The position numbers were made by a program, and so were the translations under genes. From the NCBI GenBank assembly GCA_001920085.1, contig MNJC01000051.1, forward strand, positions 1-36,266: a DNA stretch of 36,266 nt. Direction: 5' to 3'. Under the pieces are notes generated by a model, which did not search any database, was not told the DNA's origin, and was given only the letters and a program-made list of their open reading frames with translations. This stretch comes from Actinobacteria bacterium 13_1_20CM_4_69_9. Its GTDB lineage: Bacteria > Actinomycetota > Thermoleophilia > Gaiellales > Gaiellaceae. How positions within the stretch are numbered: position 1 is the first letter of the stretch; the number at the start of each line of letters is the position of its first letter. Below are positions 14,786-22,410 of this stretch, one piece after another.

Positions 14786-15221
14786 CCGCAGCCAGCGGCA
14801 GCCCGTACCAGAGGAAGAGGAACGCCGCGCCGACGAGGGCTGTGAACACGGCCGCCCATGTGCGATGGAAGAGGAAGTCGGTGATCACGTAGACCACGCA
14901 CGTGATCGCGACGGCGAGAAACCCGAGCCCGGCAATGGTGAGCGCGTTGGAGACGACGAGCATGCGCTCCTTGTCGTGCTGCCGCCAGCGCAATCGGTGG
15001 TACGAGCTGGGCGCGATCAGTAGGACGGTCGACAGCGCGGTCGCGATGAACGCGGCGAAGAACACGTCGCGTCCGGTCTGGCTGAGCTTCGGAAAGCCGT
15101 TCGCGAACGGCACCGCGAGCAGAAAGGCGAAGAGGACCTGAACGCCGGGGAGCGCCACGCGGAGCTCGTTGAGGAGCTCGATCAGCTCGCGGTTGTGACG
15201 TTGCTCGGCGCTCTCGGGCAT
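14748..15221 (-). CDS. Four-helix membrane protein, DUF6328-like
   Basis: The 157-residue product begins with a charged helix ([28 protein letters not shown]) and has four membrane segments: [51 protein letters not shown], and [22 protein letters not shown]. The [15 protein letters not shown] segment and the SSYHRLRW motif match a family of small actinobacterial membrane proteins I associate with DUF6328; function unknown. Confidence 0.8.
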   Translation of the reverse strand: MPESAEQRHNRELIELLNELRVALPGVQVLFAFLLAVPFANGFPKLSQTGRDVFFAAFIATALSTVLLIAPSSYHRLRWRQHDKERMLVVSNALTIAGLGFLAVAITCVVYVITDFLFHRTWAAVFTALVGAAFLFLWYGLPLAAAIRDSRRSRRAR

Positions 15222-15228
15222 GAGAGAC

Positions 15229-15912
15229 CTATTCCAACCAGGCGTCGCGCGTGAAACCGCCGATCTCCTGAATCGCGCCGTAGATCGCCTGGACGATCGA
15301 CGTCCTGGAGACGCTGATCCGACATGTTCCGTACGGGAGCTTGTTGCGACGCTTCTTCTGGCTGTACTTCGAATACACGTTCACGCTCGACTTGCGCAGG
15401 CACGACGCCGGAAGACCGGCGACGTCGAGCCAGAACTGTTCGATCTCACGCTGGCACTCGCGATGATCGGCAAAGAGGTTGCACGTCACGCTGATCACGT
15501 CGGGGCCGACGTCGAAGCGCTCGCGCAGGAACCTCACGAAGAAGCGCACCATCTCGGGATCCGAGTTTGTGAATTTGACGCTATTGCGATTCCGCGCGCC
15601 CTCGGCCCAGTAGAGCATGCATCCGGCGACGAAAGATGGATCGCCGAAGCGCGCGATCGTACGCCCGTGCTCCTGATACTCGATGCGCTCGTCGCGGCGC
15701 CTCGCAGCTTGCTTCCAGGTCCCGCTCATCTGGCGGTTGTAAGCCACGTTGCGGGCGGCTAGCGCAACATGCTGCTTCGGCGTGAGCTCGATGTCGCGCA
15801 CCCACAGGCTCACCGACGACTTCGACACGCCGACACGGAGCGCGATGTCTTTGATCGACGCGCCTTCCTCGCGGCGCAGTTGTCGTGCGAGGTCGCGTTC
15901 GCGTGTTTTCAC
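15229..15912 (-). CDS. Helix-turn-helix protein with LAGLIDADG-like C-terminal domain
   Basis: The 227-residue product starts with a helix-turn-helix (residues about 5-40: ARQLRREEGASIKDIALRVG, VSKSSVSLWV). A second domain follows with FVAGCMLYWAEGARNRNSVKF and TNSDPEMVRFFVRFLRERF, a pattern reminiscent of a LAGLIDADG motif followed by the usual S-D-x-E helix, then VYSKYSQKKRRNKLPYGTCRI. The acidic residue is Glu (WAEG). Similar proteins occur in actinobacteria without known role; DNA binding is likely. The GTG start has a TAGTTT box ending six bases upstream, suggesting a leaderless mRNA. Confidence 0.75.
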   Translation of the reverse strand: MKTRERDLARQLRREEGASIKDIALRVGVSKSSVSLWVRDIELTPKQHVALAARNVAYNRQMSGTWKQAARRRDERIEYQEHGRTIARFGDPSFVAGCMLYWAEGARNRNSVKFTNSDPEMVRFFVRFLRERFDVGPDVISVTCNLFADHRECQREIEQFWLDVAGLPASCLRKSSVNVYSKYSQKKRRNKLPYGTCRISVSRTSIVQAIYGAIQEIGGFTRDAWLE

Positions 15913-15941
15913 ATTGGAAAACTACAGATGCGATCGGACGA

Positions 15942-16012
15942 AGCGGGCGGGGAGGATCGAACTCCCGTATCGAGGGTGGAAACCTCGCGCTTTGCCACTA
16001 AGCTACGCCCGC
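15942..16012 (-). tRNA. tRNA-Gly (anticodon UCC)
   Basis: The minus strand folds with acceptor GCGGGCG/CGCCCGC, a D arm GCTT/AAGC, anticodon stem CGAGG/CCTCG with loop TTTCCAC (TCC), T arm with AGTTCGATCCTCCC, discriminator T/U at 15942, no encoded CCA. It lies 29 bases upstream of the helix-turn-helix gene on the same strand and 22 bases from the divergent ctaG-like gene. Confidence 0.95.
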
Positions 16013-16034
16013 GCGACCGAGATAGCGTAGCGCC

Positions 16035-16769
16035 GTGGATCCGTATTCGTGGGCTCTGCACTGGGAGGTTCTCGCCGCAATCGCGGCACTCGCAGGCGCG
16101 TACTACTGGACGCAGCGGCGCTGGCCATCGGACACGACGCGGCATGCCGCGTTCGATCTCGCGATCATCCTCCTGCTGGCCGTCTACGTGACGCCGCTGC
16201 ACACGATCGCGCTGCACTATCTGCTCTCGATCCACTTCCTCCAGAACGTCGTCACGGCAGAGTGGGCGCCCGGCCTCGTCGTCTTCGCGGTGTCGCCGGC
16301 GCTCGGCCGGCCGATCGCGCGCTATATCCACCCGCTCGTGGCGCTGCCGCTCTGGCTCGCGACGTACTTCTTCTGGCACGTGCCGGTCATCTACGACGCT
16401 GCGCTGAACCGACCGCACTCGCTCCTTCACGTCGAGCACCTGACCTACTTCCTCGCCGGCCTGCTGATGTGGTGGCCCGTGATCCACGGGAGGTTCTCGG
16501 ACGGCGCGAAGGCGGCATATGTGTTCGCTGCGTTCGTTCTCGCCTCACCGCTCGGCCTGCTGCTCGCGCTCCTGCCGCGCCCGGTCTACGGCTTCTACGA
16601 GGACGCGCCGCAGCTCTGGGGCCTCTCGGACCTGACGGATCAGCAGATCGCGGGCGTGACGATGGCCGTCGAGCAGGCCGTCGTGTTCTTCGCCGTCTTC
16701 GCACACTACTTCGCGCGGTTCCTGCGCACGGAGCAGATCGCGGGCGTCTTCAGCGAAACCCCGAGATGA
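16035..16769 (+). CDS. CtaG/caa3-type cytochrome c oxidase assembly protein
   Basis: The 244-residue polytopic protein has about six to seven helices and motifs of the caa3_CtaG family: YVTPLHTIALHYLLSIHFLQNVV, the WAPGLVVFAVSP turn, WHVPVIYDAALN, LHVEHLTYFLAGLLMWWPV, and YEDAPQLWGLSDLTDQQIAG ahead of a final helix. Conserved histidines (LHYLLSIHFLQ, VEHLT) are likely metal-related. The family acts in the membrane during oxidase maturation. The GTG start has a TAGCGT box (16023-16028) six bases upstream, so it is probably leaderless. The 3' end overlaps the EamA gene by 20 bases. Confidence 0.9.
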   Translation: MDPYSWALHWEVLAAIAALAGAYYWTQRRWPSDTTRHAAFDLAIILLLAVYVTPLHTIALHYLLSIHFLQNVVTAEWAPGLVVFAVSPALGRPIARYIHPLVALPLWLATYFFWHVPVIYDAALNRPHSLLHVEHLTYFLAGLLMWWPVIHGRFSDGAKAAYVFAAFVLASPLGLLLALLPRPVYGFYEDAPQLWGLSDLTDQQIAGVTMAVEQAVVFFAVFAHYFARFLRTEQIAGVFSETPR

Positions 16770-17610
16770 GCGCGCCGCCGCCGACCACGAGCGCCGCGGC
16801 AACCAGCAGGCGGGCCCCGATCCGCTCCGACCGGCGCAGCAGGAGCACCGAGATCAGCACCGCCCAGAGCGACTCCGTGGCGACGAGCGGCGCCACAATC
16901 GTGACGCGTCCGCGGTCGAACGCCGAGTAGAGACACGCGTAGCTGATGCCGTAGACGAGGCCGGAGAGCAGGAACGGCCGGAACGCCTGCCGCACCCGCG
17001 CGACACCGTTCGGCCGCAGCAGCACGACGATCGCGATCACGAGCGTCGCCGAGGCCAGCGACGCGCTTGCTGCGACGAACCCGGGCACGTCGCTCCCCCG
17101 CGCGGCCCAGCGCACGAGGTTGTCGCGAATCGCGAACAGAAGCGCTGCGCCGAGGCCGAGCGCAATCCCGAACGACAGTACGGCCCCCGTCCCTCCGCGC
17201 TCGCGCACAAGAAGGATTCCGCCCGCGACGACGAGCAGCGTGCCGATGACCAGCGCGACGTGCAGCGGCTCCCCGAGGATCGTCACGGCGATCGCCGCCG
17301 AGAGCACGGGAGAGACGCCGACCATCACTGCCGTCCGCGACGGGCCGATCACGCCGACCGCGCGCGTGAAGAGGATCTGGCTGATGCCGGGGGCGAAGAG
17401 CCCGGTGACGAAGAAGGGCCACGTGTCCGCCCAGTCGAGCCCTGAGAAGTCGTCCGAGGCGACCGCGAGCGCGATGCAGAACACGCCTGCGAGGAACGTG
17501 GTCACGAGCGACGCGACCTCTGCGTCGAGCGGCGGATGGAGGGCGAGCCGGATGGTGACGGCGAGCGCACCGAACGACAGCGCTGCGCCCGCAGCAAGCA
17601 GGACGACCAA
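16750..17610 (-). CDS. EamA-family transporter (DMT superfamily)
   Basis: The product (about 286 residues) has ten predicted helices in two EamA repeats, for example AAGAALSFGALAVTIRLAL, VSPVLSAAIAVTILGEPL and FLLSGLVYGISYACLYSAFDRG, VTIVAPLVATESLWAVLISVLLL with the RSERIG loop. Such permeases export metabolites or amino acids. The open frame extends into tRNA-Pro, giving the spurious prefix EGREFESRRPD, so I start at the TTG at 17610, one base past the tRNA discriminator. The gene is probably cotranscribed with and released from the tRNA. Confidence 0.88.
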   Translation of the reverse strand: MVVLLAAGAALSFGALAVTIRLALHPPLDAEVASLVTTFLAGVFCIALAVASDDFSGLDWADTWPFFVTGLFAPGISQILFTRAVGVIGPSRTAVMVGVSPVLSAAIAVTILGEPLHVALVIGTLLVVAGGILLVRERGGTGAVLSFGIALGLGAALLFAIRDNLVRWAARGSDVPGFVAASASLASATLVIAIVVLLRPNGVARVRQAFRPFLLSGLVYGISYACLYSAFDRGRVTIVAPLVATESLWAVLISVLLLRRSERIGARLLVAAALVVGGGALISGFR

Positions 17611-17611
17611 G

Positions 17612-17686
17612 TCGGGACGGCGAGATTCGAACTCGCGACCTTCGGCTCCCAAAGCCGACGCGCTAACCAGGCTGCGCCACGTCCCG
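17612..17686 (-). tRNA. tRNA-Pro (anticodon UGG)
   Basis: The minus strand folds with acceptor CGGGACG/CGTCCCG, D arm GCGC region with AGCCTGGTTA, anticodon stem TCGGC/GCCGA with loop TTTGGGA (TGG), T arm GCGAG-TTCGAAT-CTCGC, discriminator A at 17612, no encoded CCA. The EamA coding frame begins one base beyond its 3' end. Confidence 0.96.
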
Positions 17687-17714
17687 CTGAACGGAGGTTA
17701 GCGTCACGCGCGGC

Positions 17715-17981
17715 ATGCCCCTGCACCCGGCGGTCGGCTACCCGATGGTCGCGCTCGCGGCGACGCTGTTCGCGATCAACGGGACGGTCTCGAAGGTCAT
17801 CCTCGGCTCGGGAATCGACTCGGCGCAGCTGACGGAGGTCCGCTGCGCCGGCGCGCTGGTCGGGCTGATGCTGATCGCGTTCGCGACGTGTCGTGCGTCG
17901 CTGTGGGCCCGGTTCGTCCCCGTGCAATTGTCCGGCGCAGCGGTTAGTCTCGCGGGCTCCCTCGCACTGTCCTCCCGCTAG
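17715..17981 (+). pseudogene. EamA-family transporter remnant with internal deletion
   Basis: The 88-codon frame starts like an EamA permease (MPLHPAVGYPMVALAATLFAINGT, VSKVILGSGIDSAQLTEVRCAGA, LVGLMLIAFATC) for about 66 residues, which is roughly two helices, and then passes directly into VQLSGAAVSLAGSLALSSR, which resembles the last helix and tail of an EamA protein. Normal length is near 290, so about 200 internal codons are missing. It is divergent from the intact EamA gene across tRNA-Pro. It could be a decayed gene or an assembly collapse. Confidence 0.6.
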
Positions 17982-18018
17982 CCCCCCGCTAGCTCGTAAC
18001 GAAAGGAGCGAACTCGAT

Positions 18019-18036
18019 CTCCCCCGGACGGGGGAG
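18019..18036 (+). promoter_or_regulatory. Hairpin covering the ribosome site of the CAP gene
   Basis: CTCCCCC (18019-18025) pairs perfectly with GGGGGAG (18030-18036) around a GGAC loop. The right arm runs into GGAGG (18033-18037), the only plausible ribosome site for the ATG at 18044, so folding would hide it. This could tune translation by temperature, a ligand or coupling; no known riboswitch class is recognised. Confidence 0.5.
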
Positions 18037-18043
18037 GCGACTC

Positions 18044-18541
18044 ATGCTTTACGACTTCAAACTGGCACGAATGTACGCGAAAAGGCCGCTTTTCGTCGTT
18101 TTTCTGGCAGTTTTCGGCATCCTCGTCCCCGCCACCGCCGCCCAGGCCAGGGGGCTCACGAGGTCCGAGGCATCACTCCTCATCACGATGAACGGCGTCC
18201 GGCAGAGCAACGGCCTCCCGGCCCTTCGGATCGACTTCCACCTCGTCCGGGCCGCCCGAGCGCACTCGGCTGACATGATGCGCCGCCAGTACTTCGCCCA
18301 CGGCTCCGTCGCGGGCCGCGCGGTCGCCGCAGGGGCCCGCGGGCCCGTCTTCGGCGAGGACCTGGCGTGGGCGACGGGCATCACAGCCCAGTGGGTCGTC
18401 GATCGCTGGCTCGCGAGCCCGGCTCACCGCGCGGTCCTGCTGCGTCCGGGGTTCCGGCGCGTCGGCATCGGCTACGCATTCGGCACGTTCATCGGCCACG
18501 GCGGCGCGGGCGTCGTGACGGCCGACTTCGCGGGACGCTAG
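18044..18541 (+). CDS. Secreted CAP/SCP-domain protein
   Basis: The 165-residue product has a signal peptide (basic MLYDFKLARMYAKR, hydrophobic PLFVVFLAVFGILVPATAAQA) and a compact CAP domain: ITMNGVRQSNGLPALRIDFHL, ARAHSADMMRRQYFAHGS, FGEDLAW, VVDRWLASPAHRAVLL, and GVVTADFAG. The usual GENL motif is GEDL here. It is a paralogue of the gene at 12301 with modest similarity. GGAGG precedes the ATG but lies in a hairpin. Confidence 0.9.
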   Translation: MLYDFKLARMYAKRPLFVVFLAVFGILVPATAAQARGLTRSEASLLITMNGVRQSNGLPALRIDFHLVRAARAHSADMMRRQYFAHGSVAGRAVAAGARGPVFGEDLAWATGITAQWVVDRWLASPAHRAVLLRPGFRRVGIGYAFGTFIGHGGAGVVTADFAGR

Positions 18542-18545
18542 GCCG

Positions 18546-18983
18546 CTACTCGGACTCCATCAGCGTCCGGAGCTCGGAGAGCTTCTCCGCGCGCAAATCG
18601 TCGCGCTCGCCTTGGTCGATCCGGTCGAGCAGACGTTGCACGAGCGGTGCGAGCTCGAGCGGGTTGAACGGCTTCGTGATGTAGTCGACGCCGCCGATGT
18701 CGAGCCCGCGCGCACGGTCACGGAACTCGGCGCGCGCAGTCAGGAAGATGATCGGGATGCCGCTCGTGTTGGCATCCTCGAGCAACTGCTGCGCGACATT
18801 CCACCCGTCGAGGCCGGGCATCATCACGTCGAGCAGGATCACGTCGGGACTTTCGTTCCGCGCCTTCTCGACGCCGGATGGTCCGTCGGCCGCCTCGATC
18901 ACGTCCATCCTCTCCGCCTCGAGGTTGACGCGGCAGAGGAGACGGATCGGCGCTTCGTCGTCGATTACGAGAACTTTGGTCAT
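18546..18983 (-). CDS. Response regulator, receiver domain only
   Basis: The 145-residue product has the acidic pair DDE (residues 8-10), phospho-acceptor Asp52 in VILLDVMMPG, Thr in FLTAR, and Lys104 in YITKPF. After the receiver there is a short charged helix (LLDRIDQGERDDLRAEKLSELRTLMESE) and no DNA-binding domain. It follows the large histidine kinase gene by 39 bases on the same strand, so it is probably its partner. Confidence 0.92.
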   Translation of the reverse strand: MTKVLVIDDEAPIRLLCRVNLEAERMDVIEAADGPSGVEKARNESPDVILLDVMMPGLDGWNVAQQLLEDANTSGIPIIFLTARAEFRDRARGLDIGGVDYITKPFNPLELAPLVQRLLDRIDQGERDDLRAEKLSELRTLMESE

Positions 18984-19022
18984 CCCGGCCTAGGCCGCCC
19001 CTATACCCGCTCCGGCGGCCAC

Positions 19023-22000
19023 CTAGTCGCGCGCAACGGGAAGCTCGAACGCGAAACTCGAGCCCTCGCCCTCCGTCGAGTCGACCCAGATGCGTCCGCC
19101 CATCGCGTTGACGAGCTCCTTCGCGATGAAAAGGCCGAGCCCTGTGCCGGCCGCGCCGTCACGCGCTGCGGACTCCGCTCGGTAGAACTTGCGGAAGATC
19201 CACTCGCGCTCGGCCGCGGGAATTCCCGTTCCCTCGTCGACGACGCGCACCTCGACGCGATCCGCGTTGCGGCGCGCCCCGACAGTCACCTTTCCACCCT
19301 CCGGCGAGTAGCGCAGCGCGTTCTCGACGAGGATGTTGAACACCTGCCGAACCTTCTCCGGATCCGCCTCGGCCGCCAGCGGCTCGTCGGGCAGGTCGAT
19401 CTCGAAGCGGTGCTCGTTCGCCCCTTCGACGGTCTCGACCACTTCGGACACGACGGAGCCGACGTCGATGCGCCCGAGCTCGACCTGCAGGTCGCCCGTG
19501 TCCAGCCGCGCGACGTTCAGCAGCTGATCGACGATGCCCGTCAGCCGCTCGGACTCCGAGGCGATGTAGCCGAGGAACGTGCGGCGCTCCTCCTCGCCGA
19601 ACGGGACGTCCTGTCGCAGCAGCGTTTCCGCGAAGCCGTAGATCGACGTCAGCGGCGTGCGCAACTCGTGCGAGACCGCCGCGACGAAGTCCGACTTCAC
19701 CTGCTCGACCATGCGGTCCCCCGAGATGTCGCGGAACGCGAAGATGCGTCCGGCGACTGCTCCCAGCGGGTCGCGCATGACCGCCTCGCTCAGCGAGAGC
19801 CACACCTCTTCGCCGCCGCGAAGGATCGAGACGAGGCGCTGTCCGCCCGGCGCCGCGTCGCCTGACTCGAGGTCGCGCTGCAGGACCTGCGTGGTCGTGT
19901 GCCCGATCGCTTCCGCCTGCGGGACGCCGGTGATCTGCTCCGCCGCTGCATTCCACAGCACCACGCTGCCGTCGCGGTCGACGGCGACGATGCCGTCGGC
20001 GATGTTGGCGAGGATCGCCACGCTGCGCTCCTTCTCGAGCGAGACACGCGAGTAGAGCTCGGCGTTGGCCAGCGCAGCCGAGGTATTGCCCGCCAGCGCT
20101 TGAAGCGCCTCGATCTCCTCCGTGCGCCATGAGCGCGGGCGACGCGCATAGACCGCGAGAACGCCCGCGGGCGCTCCCTCCGGGCCGAAGAGCGGCACGC
20201 CGAGATAGGCGCTGTAACCCGCTTCGACGAGGATGTCCGCACCCGCGAGGTGCCCGTCGGCCGCCGCGTTCTCGACGGCGACAGGTGCACGGGACTGGAA
20301 CACGTCGCCGGAGAGAAGCGCCGTCGAGCTCACACGAGCCCCGACAGCCTCGTCCGTTCCCTCGCCGACCGCGGCGCCGACGACGAGCTCGTCATCTTCG
20401 AGCGTCAGCACGGCGCACGCGTCGGCGCCGACCAGCGCCGGCGCCTGCTGTACGACCTCGTCGAGGACTGCAGCCGGGTCGAGCTCCGTCGCGAGCACGG
20501 AGCCGGTGCGGGCGAGCTGCTGCGAAAGCGCCCGGGCGGTGCGCTCGGCCTCGAACAGCTCGCTCCGCTCGAGCGCGCCGCGCGCCGCCTCCCCGAGGTG
20601 CCGCGCGACGTCGAGATCCTCGTCCGTGAGCGTGCGCTCATCCGAGAAGAACACGAGCGCGAGGCCGTTACGGCCGGCGCGTGGGCTGGCAACCGGAACG
20701 GCCAGCAGCGCACGGAGACCGGCCTCGTACACGTGCGTGCGCCAGCGCGCGTCGAAGCGGTCATCACCGGCCAGCTTCGGAGAAGCCAGGGTGCGCCCCT
20801 CGGCGGGAACTCCGTCGGCGATCAGCGGGACGAGCTGCTCGGGCAGGCGCACGGATGCAGCCAGCTCGAGCTCGGTGCCACGCGGCATGAGCACGGCTGC
20901 CGCGTCGCCGCCGAATGCGTCACACGCGGCCTGCGCGAGCGCGTCGAGCGTCGCCGACAGCGAAAGGGGCTGGCCCAGCATCGCTGCGATCCGGAAGAAG
21001 GCGGATTGCTGCGCAATCCGTCTCTCGTTGTCGCGAAGCAGCCGCGCCACGTGGATCCCGAGCCCGATCTCGCGAGCGACGGCCTCGGTCAGGGACACGT
21101 CCCCGGGCGTCCAGGGGCCCGGCTCGAAGCGGTGCAGCGCGACGACTCCGATCAGCTCCTCGAAGACGACGATCGGGACGGCGAGGAGGGCGCGCGACCC
21201 GAGCTCCAGCAACGCGTCGGTCCCGCCGACGCCCGCGAGCTCGGGCGCGTGCTGGACGTCCTCGATCGCGACCGTTTCGCGCCGGCGCACGGCGAGGTTC
21301 GAGGCCGCCAGCCGCCTCCCCGTCTCGATCGGCGAAAGCCCGGGTGCGTGCCATTGCGCAGCGATCGGGATCGAGTCCTCGGTGTCGCCGAGCCGGATGA
21401 AGCAGCGGTCGACCTTGAGCGCCGCGCCGGTCTCCTCGACGGCGACGCGCAGCAACTCGTCCACGTCGAGCTCCGAGCGCACGCGGGAGGAGATGCGCGC
21501 GACGAAGCGCTCCCGCTCCAGGGCGTCCTTGAGCGCGGCCGTCGAGCGCGTGCGGTCGAGGGCGAGCGCGGCCTCGCCGGCGACCGTGCGCAGCAGCGTC
21601 AGCTCCTCGCTCGAGAATGCCCGCAGCTCGGAAGTCGTCCCGACTACGAGCACGCCGATCACGCGCTCGTTCGCGAGGAGCGGCACGAAGGCGGCGCTCC
21701 TCGCACCCGTCGCCTGCGCAAGCCGCGGGCTGACGATCTTGGACGACCGGACGTCGTAGACGGCGAACGGCGCCGCCTCGAAGACGGCCGTCGAGACGCC
21801 GGACGACTCGTTGTCGAGGTCGACGGTGATCTCCCCGAACCAGGCGAGCTCGCGTCCGTCGTCCCGGCCGAGGAGACCCGAGGCGAGCCGGCGCTCGTCG
21901 TCCACGAGGTAGAGCAGCGACAGCTCGACGTCGACGAGCGGCTCGACCCGCTCGAGCAGCTCTCGGGCGATCGTCGCCATGTCGTCGGAGCCGCCGAACG

Positions 22001-22139
22001 CAGTCGCGATCGCCGAGAGGGACTCGAGCTGCGGCTCGCTGACCGCCGAGGCAGTCCGGCGCCGCAGCGCCCACAGGCCGAGACAGGCCAGTCCGACCCC
22101 GATGACGATCGCCGCAATATCGAGCCCGATCCGAAGCAC
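19023..22139 (-). CDS. Large hybrid-input histidine kinase (TM, four GAF, PAS, HisKA, HATPase)
   Basis: The 1038-residue sensor has one N-terminal membrane helix (IGLDIAAIVIGVGLACLGLW), then about four GAF modules (residues roughly 45-195, 205-350, 370-530, 545-700), a PAS domain (about 710-810, ANIADGIVAVDRDGSVVLWNAAAEQITG), HisKA with His824 in AVSHELRTPLTSIYGF, and HATPase_c with NILVENALRYSP, DEGTGIP and GTGLGLFIA. GAF modules usually bind small ligands or chromophores; no phytochrome-like cysteine motif is evident. I start at the GTG at 22139 because the helix begins there and GGGAG precedes it; the frame upstream contains the promoter. The receiver gene downstream is the likely partner. 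Confidence 0.92.
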   Translation of the reverse strand: MLRIGLDIAAIVIGVGLACLGLWALRRRTASAVSEPQLESLSAIATAFGGSDDMATIARELLERVEPLVDVELSLLYLVDDERRLASGLLGRDDGRELAWFGEITVDLDNESSGVSTAVFEAAPFAVYDVRSSKIVSPRLAQATGARSAAFVPLLANERVIGVLVVGTTSELRAFSSEELTLLRTVAGEAALALDRTRSTAALKDALERERFVARISSRVRSELDVDELLRVAVEETGAALKVDRCFIRLGDTEDSIPIAAQWHAPGLSPIETGRRLAASNLAVRRRETVAIEDVQHAPELAGVGGTDALLELGSRALLAVPIVVFEELIGVVALHRFEPGPWTPGDVSLTEAVAREIGLGIHVARLLRDNERRIAQQSAFFRIAAMLGQPLSLSATLDALAQAACDAFGGDAAAVLMPRGTELELAASVRLPEQLVPLIADGVPAEGRTLASPKLAGDDRFDARWRTHVYEAGLRALLAVPVASPRAGRNGLALVFFSDERTLTDEDLDVARHLGEAARGALERSELFEAERTARALSQQLARTGSVLATELDPAAVLDEVVQQAPALVGADACAVLTLEDDELVVGAAVGEGTDEAVGARVSSTALLSGDVFQSRAPVAVENAAADGHLAGADILVEAGYSAYLGVPLFGPEGAPAGVLAVYARRPRSWRTEEIEALQALAGNTSAALANAELYSRVSLEKERSVAILANIADGIVAVDRDGSVVLWNAAAEQITGVPQAEAIGHTTTQVLQRDLESGDAAPGGQRLVSILRGGEEVWLSLSEAVMRDPLGAVAGRIFAFRDISGDRMVEQVKSDFVAAVSHELRTPLTSIYGFAETLLRQDVPFGEEERRTFLGYIASESERLTGIVDQLLNVARLDTGDLQVELGRIDVGSVVSEVVETVEGANEHRFEIDLPDEPLAAEADPEKVRQVFNILVENALRYSPEGGKVTVGARRNADRVEVRVVDEGTGIPAAEREWIFRKFYRAESAARDGAAGTGLGLFIAKELVNAMGGRIWVDSTEGEGSSFAFELPVARD

Positions 22140-22179
22140 GCGTGGTTGCTCCCGGGTTAGGTGTGACTGGGCGTAACGA

Positions 22180-22208
22180 ATTGTAGGGAGCGCCGGTGCC
22201 GGTTCCAA
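22180..22208 (-). promoter_or_regulatory. Sigma-70-type promoter of the large histidine kinase
   Basis: On the minus strand TTGGAA (22203-22208) and TACAAT (22180-22185) are separated by exactly 17 bases, close to the vegetative consensus. Transcription would start near 22173, leaving a leader of about 35 bases with a GGGAG ribosome site before the GTG at 22139. Confidence 0.6.
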
Positions 22209-22212
22209 AGAT

Positions 22213-22230
22213 GGGCCGTTCGGCCTATTG
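22213..22230. promoter_or_regulatory. 18-bp motif shared with the region before the candidate RNA
   Basis: GGGCCGTTCGGCCTATTG lies four bases upstream of the -35 box of the kinase promoter (which reads the other way) and about 180 bases before ispH. It matches the 5921-5938 copy at 16 of 18 positions. The placement suits an activator or repressor site; the regulator is unknown. Confidence 0.4.
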
Positions 22231-22410
22231 GAAAGGGAACCCCGACTCGCTAGCCTCAACCCACTGGGCGATGCGAACCGCGGTGCGTTCCTGGCCTTGC
22301 ATTCCGCGGTGAGCACTAGGACGAGGCTCGTCACCACCGACCCCCCCGAGTGGCGAGCCTCTTCCTGTTTCTAACGGTTGACCGCGCGGCCGATCAGGGC
22401 CGTTGCTACC

